Shown in pieces: positions 36,404 to 46,725 of a DNA stretch of 64,000 bases. The notes beneath the pieces were generated by a model, which saw nothing but the letters and a program-made list of their open reading frames with translations, had not been told where the DNA came from and made no database searches. Position numbers and translations under genes: made by a program. The first letter of the stretch is position 1. The number at the start of each line of letters is the position of its first letter. Location: NCBI RefSeq assembly GCF_041224415.1, contig NZ_JBGFFE010000012.1, forward strand, positions 28,559 through 92,558. The letters are read 5' to 3'. The DNA is from Clostridium_B lapidicellarium. GTDB taxonomy: Bacteria > Bacillota > Clostridia > Clostridiales > Clostridiaceae.

Positions 36404-38974
36404 ATGTCAGTGCGCAGGGAGTTTGGTGGAGAATATGATGAAACAATGTTTTTACAATATCCGTTTCGTTTAGATGATAGAGAAGCTGGCCGTCAAAATG
36501 TAAATGGTGAAGTTAAAATATCTGAAGCGTTTTCAGAAAATTTCTATAATATTTTCGTCAAATACTGTGCATCACAGGGCTTTAGATATATTAGTGACTT
36601 AAAATATTTTGATTTTGCCACACTGAAAAAGGTGCCGGGTGTTGGAAAAAAGAAAATTGACAATATAATCATACGCTTTAAAAAATTTTCTAAATTATCA
36701 GTTAAAACTTCTTCAGGAGGAACTGAAGATATTGTTGGTACTATGTTTGATGAAATAGATGAGAGTATTTTGGATTTAAATGTAGAATGTCTGAATGCTT
36801 TGGGTGTCAAATTGCATGTGCTGCATACTCTTGAAAACAATGGATATATGTATTTGAAAGATTTAAAGGGTGTTTCAAGAAAACGATTGGAAGATATAGT
36901 TTGCAGGGGGAATATGAAAAAGTTCAATAGTATTCAGAGGGAGCTTGGGGAGAATTTAGAAGGACTTTTTGAAATAGTGCTGAAAAATTTATCGGATAGA
37001 GAAGAATATAAAATGTTCCTGAAACGTGCTAAGGGGTTTACTTTACAGGAAATAGCCAATGAGAGGGGGATAACCAGGGAAAGAGTACGTCAGGTTATAA
37101 AAAATTTTAATTTTAAGGTATCACCTTTTGTAAATTTACTTGTAAGGCAGCTGATGGATCGGCAGGGATATGTGAGAACACAGGAACTTCTGGATATATA
37201 TGATGATGATAATTACGGTAAGATTTTAGTTTCATTGTGCATTAAAAATAAACAGCTGGAATATCTTGATTTTGCAGATGTATTTGTTGCTAAAAGAGAA
37301 GATGGAAGATCTACGGAAGATGTCATATTTCAAATTGCTGCAGAATTTGTTGGGGACGGAAAAGATTTATATAAAAATTTGGAAGAACTTGAGACAATAA
37401 TGATTGACAGTGGATTTTCATATGTGCGATATGGTGAGTTCGTCAACCTAATACAGAAACATGGATACAGACTGTATGGATATTTTGCTGTCAGAGGGAA
37501 GCAGTCATATGGTTATTTATGTTCCAGGCTGGTTGCAAGGGAGTTTCCAAAAGGGATAAAATTATATGAAAGCAGGGATTTGGATAAACTCAGAGAGATT
37601 GCATTGGGGGAGTATGGCAATTTGGGACTTCCTGAAAGCAATAGGGCATTGAGTGCAAGAATATCAAATTTTCTGGTTTTGTGCGGCCGTGGGATGGCTA
37701 CGGCTGAAGAAAATGTTCATGTAAATGTGTCTGTTGTAAATGAAATTGAAGAGTATATCGACAGATCGGAAGAATCGGTTATATTCTATACAGAATTATT
37801 CTCAAAATTTGAAAAAATCTTGAGGATGACAAGCAATGTAAACAACTACAATTTTCTGCACGGAGTTTTAATGATGTATTATCCGGATAAGTATGATTAT
37901 TTTAAAGATTATTTGCAGAAAAAGTCAGCTGGCGGTGCCTCTGGAAGTTTGGCAAAACGTATTAAAAAATTTATTATTATGAAAAATAAACCTGTTAGTA
38001 AAAATGAACTCAAGGGTAAGTTTGCAGGATTTTCGGATACGATGATCATTCGGGCAATAAGTGCGGATAGAGATCTGTTTCAATGGGAATATAATTATTA
38101 CAGCTGTATACAGATTGTCGACATCGACGACAGCGTTATAAATTGTTTGAGGTCAATCATACGGCATATTATGGATAAAAATAATGGGTATTGCAGTGAA
38201 GGTATGTTGTATGAAACTGCAAAAGAACTGCTGAGAGATTTTATGGATGTAAACAATATTGTATTTCCAATAAACTTATTTTACATATGTGCTTATTTAT
38301 TCAATGATCTGTATGATTTTAGACGTCCTCATATTGGGCAGAAGGGTATGCTGCATGGGATGTCAACAAAAAATATTGTAATGCATATGCTTGACAGTAC
38401 AGATAGAATATCATTTAGAAAGTACAGCCTGGCAGCTGAAAGGTTCAAATGGTCTGCGGCAACTGCAGCTTCTGTTTTTGCCGATATTGAAAATGACTAC
38501 ATGAGGGTATCGTATGACATGTATGTACGGAAGGATCTGTTCGATATTGACGATGATATAATTCATAAGGTCGAGGGTAGGTTGGCAAAATCTATGGAAA
38601 TCAATGTGCTGCCGTTGATTAATTTTAATGAATGGAATGAACTGCCTGATATAAGGGGATATGAATGGAATGTTTTCCTGTTGAATTCTATAATATGTAA
38701 TTTTGGATATGATCTTAAGGTGATTGATCCAAGAGTGAAGGATAGAAGATATCATAAAGGTATTGTTGTCTACAGAAATTCTGGATTTACGGAATACTCT
38801 GAGGTAATTGCATATTTATTGAGGAAAAATGGCATGACCAAGTTGTCAGAAAGCAGCATGCTCTCTTTTATGATTTCCAGCGGTTTAACTTATAAAGTGA
38901 TTCCAAAAGAATTGTACAATGCGGGGTGTATCAATTATATTGACGGGAAATTTGTTGTTAAAAGTGCAAAATAA
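36404..38974 (+). CDS. Large protein with alpha-CTD/helix-hairpin-helix repeats and a sigma-region-4 HTH
   Basis: A protein of 856 residues from ATG 36404 (GGAAAGGG is seven bases upstream). Residues 55-95 include FATLKKVPGVGKKKIDNI and residues 125-175 NALGVKLHVLHTLENNGYMY followed by LKGVSRKRLEDIV. Both fit the RNA-polymerase alpha-CTD/HhH pattern. Residues 205-245 (KGFTLQEIANERGITRERVR) match sigma-70 region 4. The remaining 600 residues have no recognised domain, but contain a winged-helix-like stretch SLAKRIKKFIIMKNKPVSKN. It is probably a DNA-binding or transcription-related protein of a defence or mobile region. Codon use looks normal and the frame is fully intact. Confidence 0.68.
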   Translation: MSVRREFGGEYDETMFLQYPFRLDDREAGRQNVNGEVKISEAFSENFYNIFVKYCASQGFRYISDLKYFDFATLKKVPGVGKKKIDNIIIRFKKFSKLSVKTSSGGTEDIVGTMFDEIDESILDLNVECLNALGVKLHVLHTLENNGYMYLKDLKGVSRKRLEDIVCRGNMKKFNSIQRELGENLEGLFEIVLKNLSDREEYKMFLKRAKGFTLQEIANERGITRERVRQVIKNFNFKVSPFVNLLVRQLMDRQGYVRTQELLDIYDDDNYGKILVSLCIKNKQLEYLDFADVFVAKREDGRSTEDVIFQIAAEFVGDGKDLYKNLEELETIMIDSGFSYVRYGEFVNLIQKHGYRLYGYFAVRGKQSYGYLCSRLVAREFPKGIKLYESRDLDKLREIALGEYGNLGLPESNRALSARISNFLVLCGRGMATAEENVHVNVSVVNEIEEYIDRSEESVIFYTELFSKFEKILRMTSNVNNYNFLHGVLMMYYPDKYDYFKDYLQKKSAGGASGSLAKRIKKFIIMKNKPVSKNELKGKFAGFSDTMIIRAISADRDLFQWEYNYYSCIQIVDIDDSVINCLRSIIRHIMDKNNGYCSEGMLYETAKELLRDFMDVNNIVFPINLFYICAYLFNDLYDFRRPHIGQKGMLHGMSTKNIVMHMLDSTDRISFRKYSLAAERFKWSAATAASVFADIENDYMRVSYDMYVRKDLFDIDDDIIHKVEGRLAKSMEINVLPLINFNEWNELPDIRGYEWNVFLLNSIICNFGYDLKVIDPRVKDRRYHKGIVVYRNSGFTEYSEVIAYLLRKNGMTKLSESSMLSFMISSGLTYKVIPKELYNAGCINYIDGKFVVKSAK

Positions 38975-39000
38975 AATTTAAATGGAATCGTAATTATTTA

Positions 39001-39146
39001 TTAATCCACAACTTCATAGCCCTCTTTAACAAGTGATTTTATGGCACTGTCTATATCCTTGTTTTTGACAAGGATATAATCCGTATCATAAGCGGAAATA
39101 GCAAATATACTTATAACAATTTCAGTGTTAATATTTTTTTTGCCAT
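39001..39146 (-). pseudogene. ACT-domain gene remnant, copy 1
   Basis: The minus strand begins with ATG at 39146 behind GGGAGAAAAA and encodes MAKKILTLKLL, then stops. A second frame continues as ISIFAISAYDTDYILVKNKD to EGYEVVD and TAA (39001-39003), the C-terminal half of an ACT-domain regulatory protein. The middle of the gene is gone, the joint lying in a TTA shared by both sides. A second, differently deleted copy sits at 50741-50852. Confidence 0.78.
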
Positions 39147-39229
39147 TTTTTCTCCCTCAAAATTCATAATATTTACGAAGTTAATTATAGCATATTTGGT
39201 TAATATTTTAATAATATGGAGGAATAATC

Positions 39230-39694
39230 ATGTTTAGAGAAATGAGAAGAAAAGACAGAGAAATTGGGAATATTGAGGCTATAGAAATATTGAAAAATTG
39301 CCAGTATGGTATTTTATCTACAGCAAGTGAGGATGGATATGCTTATGGGGTACCGGTAAACTATGTTTATGCTAATGGTTCCATATATTTTCACAGTGCC
39401 AGTCAGGGACATAAATTGGATAATATAATAAATAATAATAAGGTTTCCTTTTGTGTAGTTGGACAAAGCTCTGTCCTGCCGGATAAGTTCACTACAAATT
39501 ATGAAAGTGTAATTGTATTTGGAAGGGCAGTTGAAGTTTTGGGCAATGAAAAAAATGATGCCATGCTGGAGATGCTGAAAAAGTACTCGAAAGAATATAT
39601 AAAAAAAGGCAGAGAATATTTGAAAAATGCAAATCCAAAAGTGAAAGTAATAAAAATAAATATTGAGCATATTTCAGGAAAAGCCAGGAGATAA
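39230..39694 (+). CDS. Pyridoxamine-5'-phosphate-oxidase-family flavoprotein (NimA-like)
   Basis: A 154-residue protein with the split-barrel FMN-binding pattern: CQYGILSTASEDGYAYGVPV, then YVYANGSIYFHSASQGHKLD and VSFCVVGQS, ending in KVIKINIEHISGKARR. Members bind flavin or haem and some give nitroimidazole resistance (Nim). The physiological role here is unknown. Ribosome site GGAGGAAT precedes the ATG. Confidence 0.85.
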   Translation: MFREMRRKDREIGNIEAIEILKNCQYGILSTASEDGYAYGVPVNYVYANGSIYFHSASQGHKLDNIINNNKVSFCVVGQSSVLPDKFTTNYESVIVFGRAVEVLGNEKNDAMLEMLKKYSKEYIKKGREYLKNANPKVKVIKINIEHISGKARR

Positions 39695-40015
39695 TTAATT
39701 TAAAACAGGTTTTATCAGATAGTGCCACTATACAAATAGCAGTAATTGAAAATAAGCTGAATAACAATATTTAGTATCCTTCTGACATAAATACATCACC
39801 TCTTTTTCATACGCAGACATCATTAATCATAATCCACCCATGAATAAAGAAAAGGCAGCCATATAAATTTTTCTTGTTGAATTTTAAATTATATTGAATT
39901 TGAAGTAATGAACCTAACAAAGTATAATCAATTTATTGAAATAGAAAAATTAAACGGAAGCATGGGAACAGGATATGCTGTTCGAATGAGATTAATTATA
40001 GAAGGGTAGAGAAGG
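39695..40015. other. Intergenic region with only a doubtful 33-codon frame
   Basis: About 320 bases. A frame at 39908-40009 reads MNLTKYNQFIEIEK to MRLIIEG and ends just before the response regulator. It has no clear ribosome site and may be a leader peptide, a fragment or chance. Nothing else is supported. Confidence 0.4.
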
Positions 40016-40693
40016 ATGAATAAAATATTGATTGTGGAGGATGATCCTAAAATTAATAAAATGGTACAAATTTTATTGAGAAAAAATAAATATTTGTCTG
40101 TACCTGCATTTTCTGGAACAGAAGCACTTCTGTTATTGGAAAAAGAGTCTTTTGATTTGATTTTACTGGACTTGATGCTGCCGGGATTAAGCGGGGAAAA
40201 GATTTTAACAAAGATTAACGAACAATTTCAAATTCCTGTTATATGCGTATCTGCAAAAGATGATTTGGATACTAAACTTGAATTGATTCGAGAGGGGGCA
40301 GATGATTATATAACAAAGCCCTTCAACAATGAAGAACTAATTGTGAGAGTAGGTGCGGTATTGAGAAGAACGAACAAAAGCACAGCGGCAGATAGAACCA
40401 ATATATTCCAATTCAAGGATTTAGTTCTGGATAGTGAAAATCATATTGTAACTATTAAAGGAGAGCCTATTGAACTTACCGTAAAAGAATATAGCATTCT
40501 GGAATTGTTAATTAGCAATCCCAGGAAAGTGTTTACTAAGCAAAATATATTTGAAAGTGTCTGGTCTGAGAAGTGTATTGTGGATGAAAGAGTGGTTACC
40601 GTACATGTCAGCAATTTGCGCAATAAATTGAAACACGGAGAAGCATACATAAAAACAGTTTGGGGAATAGGGTATAAAATGCAGGACAGTTGA
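40016..40693 (+). CDS. OmpR-family response regulator, cassette 1
   Basis: A 225-residue regulator. The receiver domain has acidic pocket VEDD, phospho-acceptor aspartate in LILLDLMLPG, and TKPF with the conserved lysine. The C-terminal winged helix includes LTVKEYSILELLI, VWSEKCIVDERVVTVHVSNL and IKTVWGIGYKM. It should be phosphorylated by the histidine kinase at 45817 and control the ABC genes that follow. It is a paralogue of the regulator at 47.2 kb. Confidence 0.92.
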   Translation: MNKILIVEDDPKINKMVQILLRKNKYLSVPAFSGTEALLLLEKESFDLILLDLMLPGLSGEKILTKINEQFQIPVICVSAKDDLDTKLELIREGADDYITKPFNNEELIVRVGAVLRRTNKSTAADRTNIFQFKDLVLDSENHIVTIKGEPIELTVKEYSILELLISNPRKVFTKQNIFESVWSEKCIVDERVVTVHVSNLRNKLKHGEAYIKTVWGIGYKMQDS

Positions 40694-40809
40694 TCTACAA
40701 ACTTTGTACTTTCTTGATAAATTCTAAACTCTATTTTAATACCTTTTATTTATTATTTAAATATAGCTTTGAATAATATTTTAATTACGTAAAATAGGAG
40801 GTAAAATAT

Positions 40810-41715
40810 ATGGAGCTGGTATTACAGACTAGTGGTCTGACTAAAAAGTATGGAAAACAAATAGCTGTAAATAATGTTGACTTGAATATTGAAAAAGGGG
40901 ATATTTATGGTTTAATAGGGAAAAACGGTGCAGGCAAGACAACAATTATGAAAATTGTCTGTGGGTTGGTTTATCAGGATCAGGGTGATATTCAGCTGTT
41001 TGAAAGCGGTGACTTACAGAAAAACAGGAAAAGAATAGGATGTGTTATTGAGCAGCCTGCGCTTTATCCTGACATGACAGCAGGAGAAAATTTGATTTAT
41101 TATGATAAACTGATTGGTATTACGGACTATGACAATGTGGATGAGGTTCTGAGCCTGGTTGGTTTAAAAAATACAGGAAGAAAGAAAACTAAAGCCTTTT
41201 CTCTTGGTATGAAGCAGCGTTTATCCATTGCAATTTCCCTATTGGGCAATCCTGATTTCCTTATCTTGGACGAGCCTATTAATGGATTGGATCCTTCTGG
41301 CATCAGAGAGATTAGAGAATTACTGCTGAAATTAAATAGTGAAAATGAAATTACCATATTGATTTCATCTCACATTTTGGGAGAGCTTGCCAAGATTGCG
41401 ACGAAATATGGGATCATAAATAAGGGGGTACTTGTTGATGAATTTCAAGCGGTGGAATTGGAAGAGCGCTGTAAAAAATGTCTTGCCATCGTTGTGGATG
41501 ATTCTGAAAGAGCAGCCTATATTTTAAAAAATAACATGGGCAGTGCGGATTTCAAAGTATTTGATGAAGGGAAAATCTGTATTTATGACTGCATGAATAT
41601 ACCTGAACAAATCAATAGGGAATTGGTTGAGAATGGTGTTTTAGTATCAAAAATTTGCATGGAAGGAAATGATACAGAGGCATATTTCCTGAAGATGATG
41701 GGAGGCAATCAATAA
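40810..41715 (+). CDS. Bcr-type ABC transporter ATP-binding protein, cassette 1
   Basis: A 301-residue ATPase: Walker A LIGKNGAGKTTIMKI, signature FSLGMKQRLSIAIS, Walker B LILDEPINGLDPSG and switch His in LISSHIL. The signature SLGMKQR and the C-terminal extension are typical of BcrA/lantibiotic-immunity (NatA-like) ATPases. It overlaps the permease gene start and pairs with it. It probably exports or protects against a peptide antibiotic sensed by the linked two-component system. Confidence 0.9.
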   Translation: MELVLQTSGLTKKYGKQIAVNNVDLNIEKGDIYGLIGKNGAGKTTIMKIVCGLVYQDQGDIQLFESGDLQKNRKRIGCVIEQPALYPDMTAGENLIYYDKLIGITDYDNVDEVLSLVGLKNTGRKKTKAFSLGMKQRLSIAISLLGNPDFLILDEPINGLDPSGIREIRELLLKLNSENEITILISSHILGELAKIATKYGIINKGVLVDEFQAVELEERCKKCLAIVVDDSERAAYILKNNMGSADFKVFDEGKICIYDCMNIPEQINRELVENGVLVSKICMEGNDTEAYFLKMMGGNQ

Positions 41716-42452
41716 TGATGAATGTTGTTTCCAGTGAATTCTATAAAATATTTAAAAGCAGGGTCTTTTATGCCATATCAATTATATTGCTGGCAATGAA
41801 TTGTATTTCCTTTGCAGCTTCTGTTTCTCTTAAGGTAAAAGGGAAGATGTCTGGAACGGGATTTTCCAATTATCAAGGATCCTATGGTGCGGATTTTATC
41901 TTCTATATCATCCCTATTTTTATAGCCTGCCTAATTACTGCTGAATATTCAAATGGCAGTATACGGCAAATGGCCTGTCATGGAATAGCAAGATGGAAAT
42001 TGGTTCTTGGACAGTATATAGCCATGTCTTTTGTTATTACGATAATTCTATTGGGGTTTGGAATTTTAAATTTATTATCATGTACAATATTATCTGAATT
42101 AGGAGAAGTTGATACAGCTGCGTTTATTCGGATGAATATTGGGGTGATTTGCATGTTCTGGGGTACTGCAGGAATTGGCACTTTCTTATCTTATCTATTA
42201 AAAAGCGAAGGCATTACAATTATAGTTTCTGTCTTGCTGGTGGCAGGCAGCAATTTCATGGCAAATCTGCTTGCTTTATTAACCAGGAATGATGTTTTCA
42301 CAAGATATTCTCTTACAAATATGCGTAAGACTATAATTGATTTCACTTCAAAACCAGAGGAGGTTATGAAGTGTTCAATTGTATTTTTGTTAATTGGAAT
42401 AATTACAATTATGGGATCCAGTTTATTGTTCTCAAAAAGAGACTTGGATTAA
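41715..42452 (+). CDS. ABC transporter permease (ABC-2/BcrB-like), cassette 1
   Basis: A 245-residue protein with about six hydrophobic segments, beginning VVSSEFYKIFKSRVFYAISI and ending SSLLFSKRDLD, the usual topology of BcrB-type permeases. The start overlaps the ATPase stop. In cassette 2 the equivalent gene is followed directly by the kinase gene; here an FtsX-type ABC pair intervenes. Confidence 0.85.
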   Translation: MMNVVSSEFYKIFKSRVFYAISIILLAMNCISFAASVSLKVKGKMSGTGFSNYQGSYGADFIFYIIPIFIACLITAEYSNGSIRQMACHGIARWKLVLGQYIAMSFVITIILLGFGILNLLSCTILSELGEVDTAAFIRMNIGVICMFWGTAGIGTFLSYLLKSEGITIIVSVLLVAGSNFMANLLALLTRNDVFTRYSLTNMRKTIIDFTSKPEEVMKCSIVFLLIGIITIMGSSLLFSKRDLD

Positions 42453-42481
42453 CTGACAAGAAAGAGAGAGGAGAGAATATT

Positions 42482-43165
42482 TTGAACATATTAAAAACAG
42501 AAAATCTTTCAAAAATCTATGGAATTGGTGATACAAAGGTTACTGCATTAGATAATCTAAATTTAAAAATAAGTAAAGGTCAATTTGTTTCAATAATTGG
42601 ACCAAGTGGATCAGGTAAATCTACACTTCTTCATATATTAGGAGGTGTTGATCGTCCTACAAAAGGGAAAATATATATAGAAGGAACAGATATTTCGTCA
42701 ATGAATGAAACTGAATCAGCTTTATTTCGACGAAGAAATATAGGATTAATTTATCAGTCTTATAATTTAATTCCTACACTTAATGTGGAAAAGAACATAC
42801 TATTACCCATGCTGTTAGATGGTGTAAATCCTAAACAAGAGGACTTTGATAAAATTGTAGATATGCTTGGTTTAACACAAAGACTTAATCATTTGCCAAA
42901 CCAACTTTCTGGTGGGCAGCAGCAAAGAGTTGCTATAGGACGAGCATTAATTCATAAACCGGCCATTATTTTGGCTGATGAACCTACTGGTAATCTCGAT
43001 AGGAAAAATACCAAAACAACTCTTGACTTGCTGAAACTTTCAAACAAAGAATATAATCAAACAATTGTGATGATTACACACGATAAAGAAATTGCCTTAT
43101 CAGATGATAGGATAATTAAAATTGTTGATGGAAAGATAGTGTCAGACGAGGTGAACAAGAAATGA
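42482..43165 (+). CDS. MacB/LolD-type ABC transporter ATP-binding protein
   Basis: A 227-residue ATPase from TTG 42482 (AGAGGAG ten bases upstream); the longer upstream frame overlaps the previous permease and is not needed. Walker A IIGPSGSGKSTLLHI, signature LSGGQQQRVAIGRAL, Walker B IILADEPTGNLD, and Q-loop YQSYNLIP are complete. This type powers FtsX-like permeases by mechanotransmission. Its stop overlaps the permease's ATG (ATGA). Confidence 0.92.
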   Translation: MNILKTENLSKIYGIGDTKVTALDNLNLKISKGQFVSIIGPSGSGKSTLLHILGGVDRPTKGKIYIEGTDISSMNETESALFRRRNIGLIYQSYNLIPTLNVEKNILLPMLLDGVNPKQEDFDKIVDMLGLTQRLNHLPNQLSGGQQQRVAIGRALIHKPAIILADEPTGNLDRKNTKTTLDLLKLSNKEYNQTIVMITHDKEIALSDDRIIKIVDGKIVSDEVNKK

Positions 43166-45797
43166 ACATTATGAATGAATACACATATCACCAAATAAAA
43201 AAAATAAAAGACATACTATTTCCATATTATTTGCTATAATAATTGCTTCTGCATTATTGTGTTCATTATGTATATTTATGTATTCTATATGGGATGCAAA
43301 GGTAACATCAACAGTTGAAAAAACAGGTTATTGGCATGGAGAATTATGGGACTCTATATCTGGTGATAAATTAAAATATATTACAAAAAATCCAGATATT
43401 GAAACTACGATGATTAAAGGAAATTGGGTCACTGCTGAACTTTCTAATTTCAAACGTCCATATCTATTGATGAGAGATGCAGATAAAAATTTCTGGAGTG
43501 ACATGAATTTGAAAAATACTCTTATAAAAGGTCACCTTCCTAAAAGATCCGGCGAAATTGTTGTATCAAAATTATTCTTTACAGATAATCCCACACATAA
43601 AATTGGTGATAAGTTAACACTTCCCATAGGAAATCGTATGTTAAATAATAAAGTAATTAAAACTCAAGATTATAAACAGACAGGTGAAACTTTTAAGATA
43701 AAAGAAACTAAGACTTATACAATAGTTGGTGAATTAGACATTTCTGGAATTTCAGCTTATCCAGGATATATTGCCATGGGCTATTTAAATGTTTCAGACA
43801 TTCGACCTAATGATGAGCTTACAGTTTATATACGTTTTAAGAATCCTAGTAAAATATATAAGACATTACCTAATATTACAAAATCTGTTGGATTAACCAA
43901 AGGCGAATATGGACAGTATGGAGTTATGTATAATACCCAGTTATTAACTTTATATGGAATTAGTGATAAAAGCAATACAAGTACTCAGCTTATTATAATT
44001 TTAGCTATAGTAGCAATCCTATTTTTACTAGTTATGGGTGCATTTGTTCTTATTATTTATAATGCATTCTCACTATCTGCTAACAATCGGATTAAAGAAT
44101 TGAGTATTCTAAAAAGTCTAGGAGCAACTCCAAGACAAATCAAGTATTCTGTCCTTTATGAGGGATTTTTGCTATGGATTGTTCAATTACCAATTGGTTT
44201 AATTATAGGATATATATTTAGTTATATTGTCTTCTCTAAAGTTAATGGAATCCTCAGTATTACAGAAAATTATAATAATATACATGTTTCCTTCTCATGG
44301 ATAGTAATTGCTTTTTTCATAATAATGTCATTAATTACCGTTTTACTATCAGCATATATTCCTGCAAGAAAAGTGTCAAAAGTATCAGCTATTTCTGGAA
44401 TACGTCAGAATACCCAAATTATAAAAATCAAAAAGCTAAAACGTCATTCAATAATCAAGAAAATATTTGGTATAGAAGGTGAACTGGCAAGTTCTCAATT
44501 TTCAGCTAATAAAAAAAGTTTACGTACAGCTGTCCTATCTATTTCAATATGTTTTATCTTAATAGCAGGTTATATTAATATTATTTCGATATATAATTTA
44601 GCCGACTCCAAGAATGATAAAGAAGTCAGTCATGATATTACACTTAATTTAGACATTGTTGATGAACCAAGTGATAAAATGATTAATGAGATTATATCAT
44701 TGCCCGAGATTAAAGATAGCGTAATTAGAAGACAGGTACGTACTTCAACCTATGTCACATCAAATCAAGAGTCAGCTATTTTTGCTAAGTCTGGTGGATT
44801 TGCTGGAATAGACTTCAATAAATACAATATATTAAAAGAAAATGGGAAGTATAGAATTATAGTAAATTTAGTAGGATTAAGCGATAAATCATTTAAAAAA
44901 TATTGTAGAGATATTGGAACTGATGCTGACCAATATTATAAAAAAAGTAACTCAACAGGCATATTGTTAAATAGTTCATATAATAAACCCGCCAATTCAA
45001 AAGTTGTACAAAAAATACCCTTGTTAAATACAAAACAAGGAAGTAAAATGCTTTTATATGAAAAAGTAGACGATGATATGAAAACAAACAATAAATTTTA
45101 TGTTAATATAGGTGACGTTACAGAAAAATCTCCCAGTGACCTAGATGGTAATAGATACAGCCTAGCATTTATTGTTCCTATGAAAAATTATAAACACATA
45201 ATTAGTGACTTTTCATCAGATCGTAAGCTTGAGTCTAATATAATGTCAATTGATTTGTTAGTTGGAGATAAAGCAAGTCCAAACGTGAAAAAAAAATTAA
45301 CACGAATCTGTAATTCTTACCTAGGATCACAAGATTTTAGAACATGGAGCTTGTTGGAAGAAAAGAATCATAAAGAACTTGTTCAGAGTGCTGTTGCATT
45401 TGCTGTTTTTGCTGTTGCATTAATGATTGGAATAATTGGTATTTTTAATGCATTTTCTACCATATCAAATAATATCAGACTGCGTAGGAAAGAGTTTGCC
45501 ATGCTTCGGTCAGTAGGATTAACACCCAGAGGATTAAATAAAATGCTGATATTGGAAGGTCTGTTTTTTGCATTAAGACCAATTATTATTGGCATTCCAG
45601 TTGTACTTGCTATTTGTTGGTTCATGCTAAGATTAACGGCAATAACATGGAATGAGTTTATAGCTGTTTTTCAAGGTAAAGCAATTTCAATTTATATTAT
45701 ACTAATGTTTATAGCTATATTTTTGTCGTATTGGTTTTCTGCTAAATCTGTTAAACAAAGTAATATTATAGAAGCAATGAAAGACGAATTAGGGTAA
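43162..45797 (+). CDS. FtsX-type ABC permease, frameshifted near its start
   Basis: ATG 43162 overlaps the ATPase stop and starts MNIMNEYTYHQIKK, but the frame then ends early. The remaining 846+ residues are read in another frame from 43205 on (RHTISILFAIIIASALLC onward). One additional A in the A8 run at 43197-43204 would join the two frames into a permease of about 878 residues. It has a TM helix, a large extracytoplasmic domain, FtsX helices (SLSANNRIKELSILKSLGAT), a second extracytoplasmic domain and a final FtsX block (RLRRKEFAMLRSVGLTPRG). Family: MacB/BceB-like exporters of peptides. The frameshift may be real or a homopolymer error. Confidence 0.8.
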
Positions 45798-45816
45798 TTC
45801 ATATAAAGGAGTCAAT

Positions 45817-46725
45817 ATGGAATATATCTGGGTAATCACAACTTTTTTATTGATATTTATGTTTATCATACTTGTTTTTTATCATCTGTATTACCGCATG
45901 AATATCAAGCACATTACGAGACAATTAAAGGAAATTATGAATATAGATACTAATCAGTTACTGACAGTAACAGCAAAACAAAGGGATATTACAGAGATGG
46001 TTAATCAGCTCAATAATTTAATTCGTGATGTAAGACTGTCCCGCATAGGAATTAAAAGGCTGAACAGGGATTTCAGACAGAGTATAATTAATATTTCACA
46101 TGACTTGCGTACACCACTTACAACGGCCAGCGGGTACGTTCAAATGCTCCAGGCAGGTGCTGCAGATGAAGAACAGCAAGAGTATCTGGCAATAGTATTG
46201 GAACGGCAGAATATGGTCAGGACACTGCTGGAACAATTATTCGAATATGTACGTATTGAATCAGGGGAGATTAGTTATGAACATGTGCCTATGGATGCAA
46301 AAAAAGTTTTGATGGATACACTTGTCATGTATTATGATGATTTTTACAAGAAAGGGGAGGAACCAACTGTTCACTTTCCGGAAAAGCCCTGTGTAATACG
46401 GGGGGATGAACAGGGAGTGAAAAGAATATTTTCAAATATTTTATTTAATGCAATTGTATATGGAAAGGGAGAATATTGTTTTGAAATTCAGGAATCAAAG
46501 GGTAATTATATATTTACTTTTTCCAATCTTAGTGAACCCATGACAAGAGATGATTTAGATTGTATTTTTGAACGTTTTTACACAAAGGATAAATCCAGGA
46601 ATAAAAAAACTACGGGACTAGGACTGACAATAGCCAGGAAAATTACCAGACAGTTGAATGGAACAATAGAAGCTTTTTATAGTAATGGCAAATTCTCAAT
46701 ATCTGCTTTATTTCCTAAAGTCTAA
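45817..46725 (+). CDS. Sensor histidine kinase, cassette 1
   Basis: A 302-residue kinase with one or two N-terminal membrane segments and almost no extracytoplasmic domain, so it is of the intramembrane-sensing type. H-box NISHDLRTPLTTASGY, N-box FSNILFNAIVYGK, and G-box TTGLGLTIARKI are present. It is separated from its response regulator (40016) by the FtsX-type insertion. It likely senses cell-envelope stress or a peptide antibiotic through the transporter. Confidence 0.9.
   Translation: MEYIWVITTFLLIFMFIILVFYHLYYRMNIKHITRQLKEIMNIDTNQLLTVTAKQRDITEMVNQLNNLIRDVRLSRIGIKRLNRDFRQSIINISHDLRTPLTTASGYVQMLQAGAADEEQQEYLAIVLERQNMVRTLLEQLFEYVRIESGEISYEHVPMDAKKVLMDTLVMYYDDFYKKGEEPTVHFPEKPCVIRGDEQGVKRIFSNILFNAIVYGKGEYCFEIQESKGNYIFTFSNLSEPMTRDDLDCIFERFYTKDKSRNKKTTGLGLTIARKITRQLNGTIEAFYSNGKFSISALFPKV

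Noticed and set aside
27500..39200. Prophage or integrative element
   Set aside because: No integrase, capsid, terminase, relaxase or tRNA attachment site was seen; the decayed genes alone do not prove one.
39908..40009. 33-codon leader peptide before the response regulator
   Set aside because: No ribosome site and no recognisable sequence; kept only as a note in the intergenic entry.
42371..42481. 37-residue N-terminal extension of the MacB-type ATPase
   Set aside because: It overlaps the preceding permease gene; TTG 42482 has its own ribosome site and gives the normal family start.
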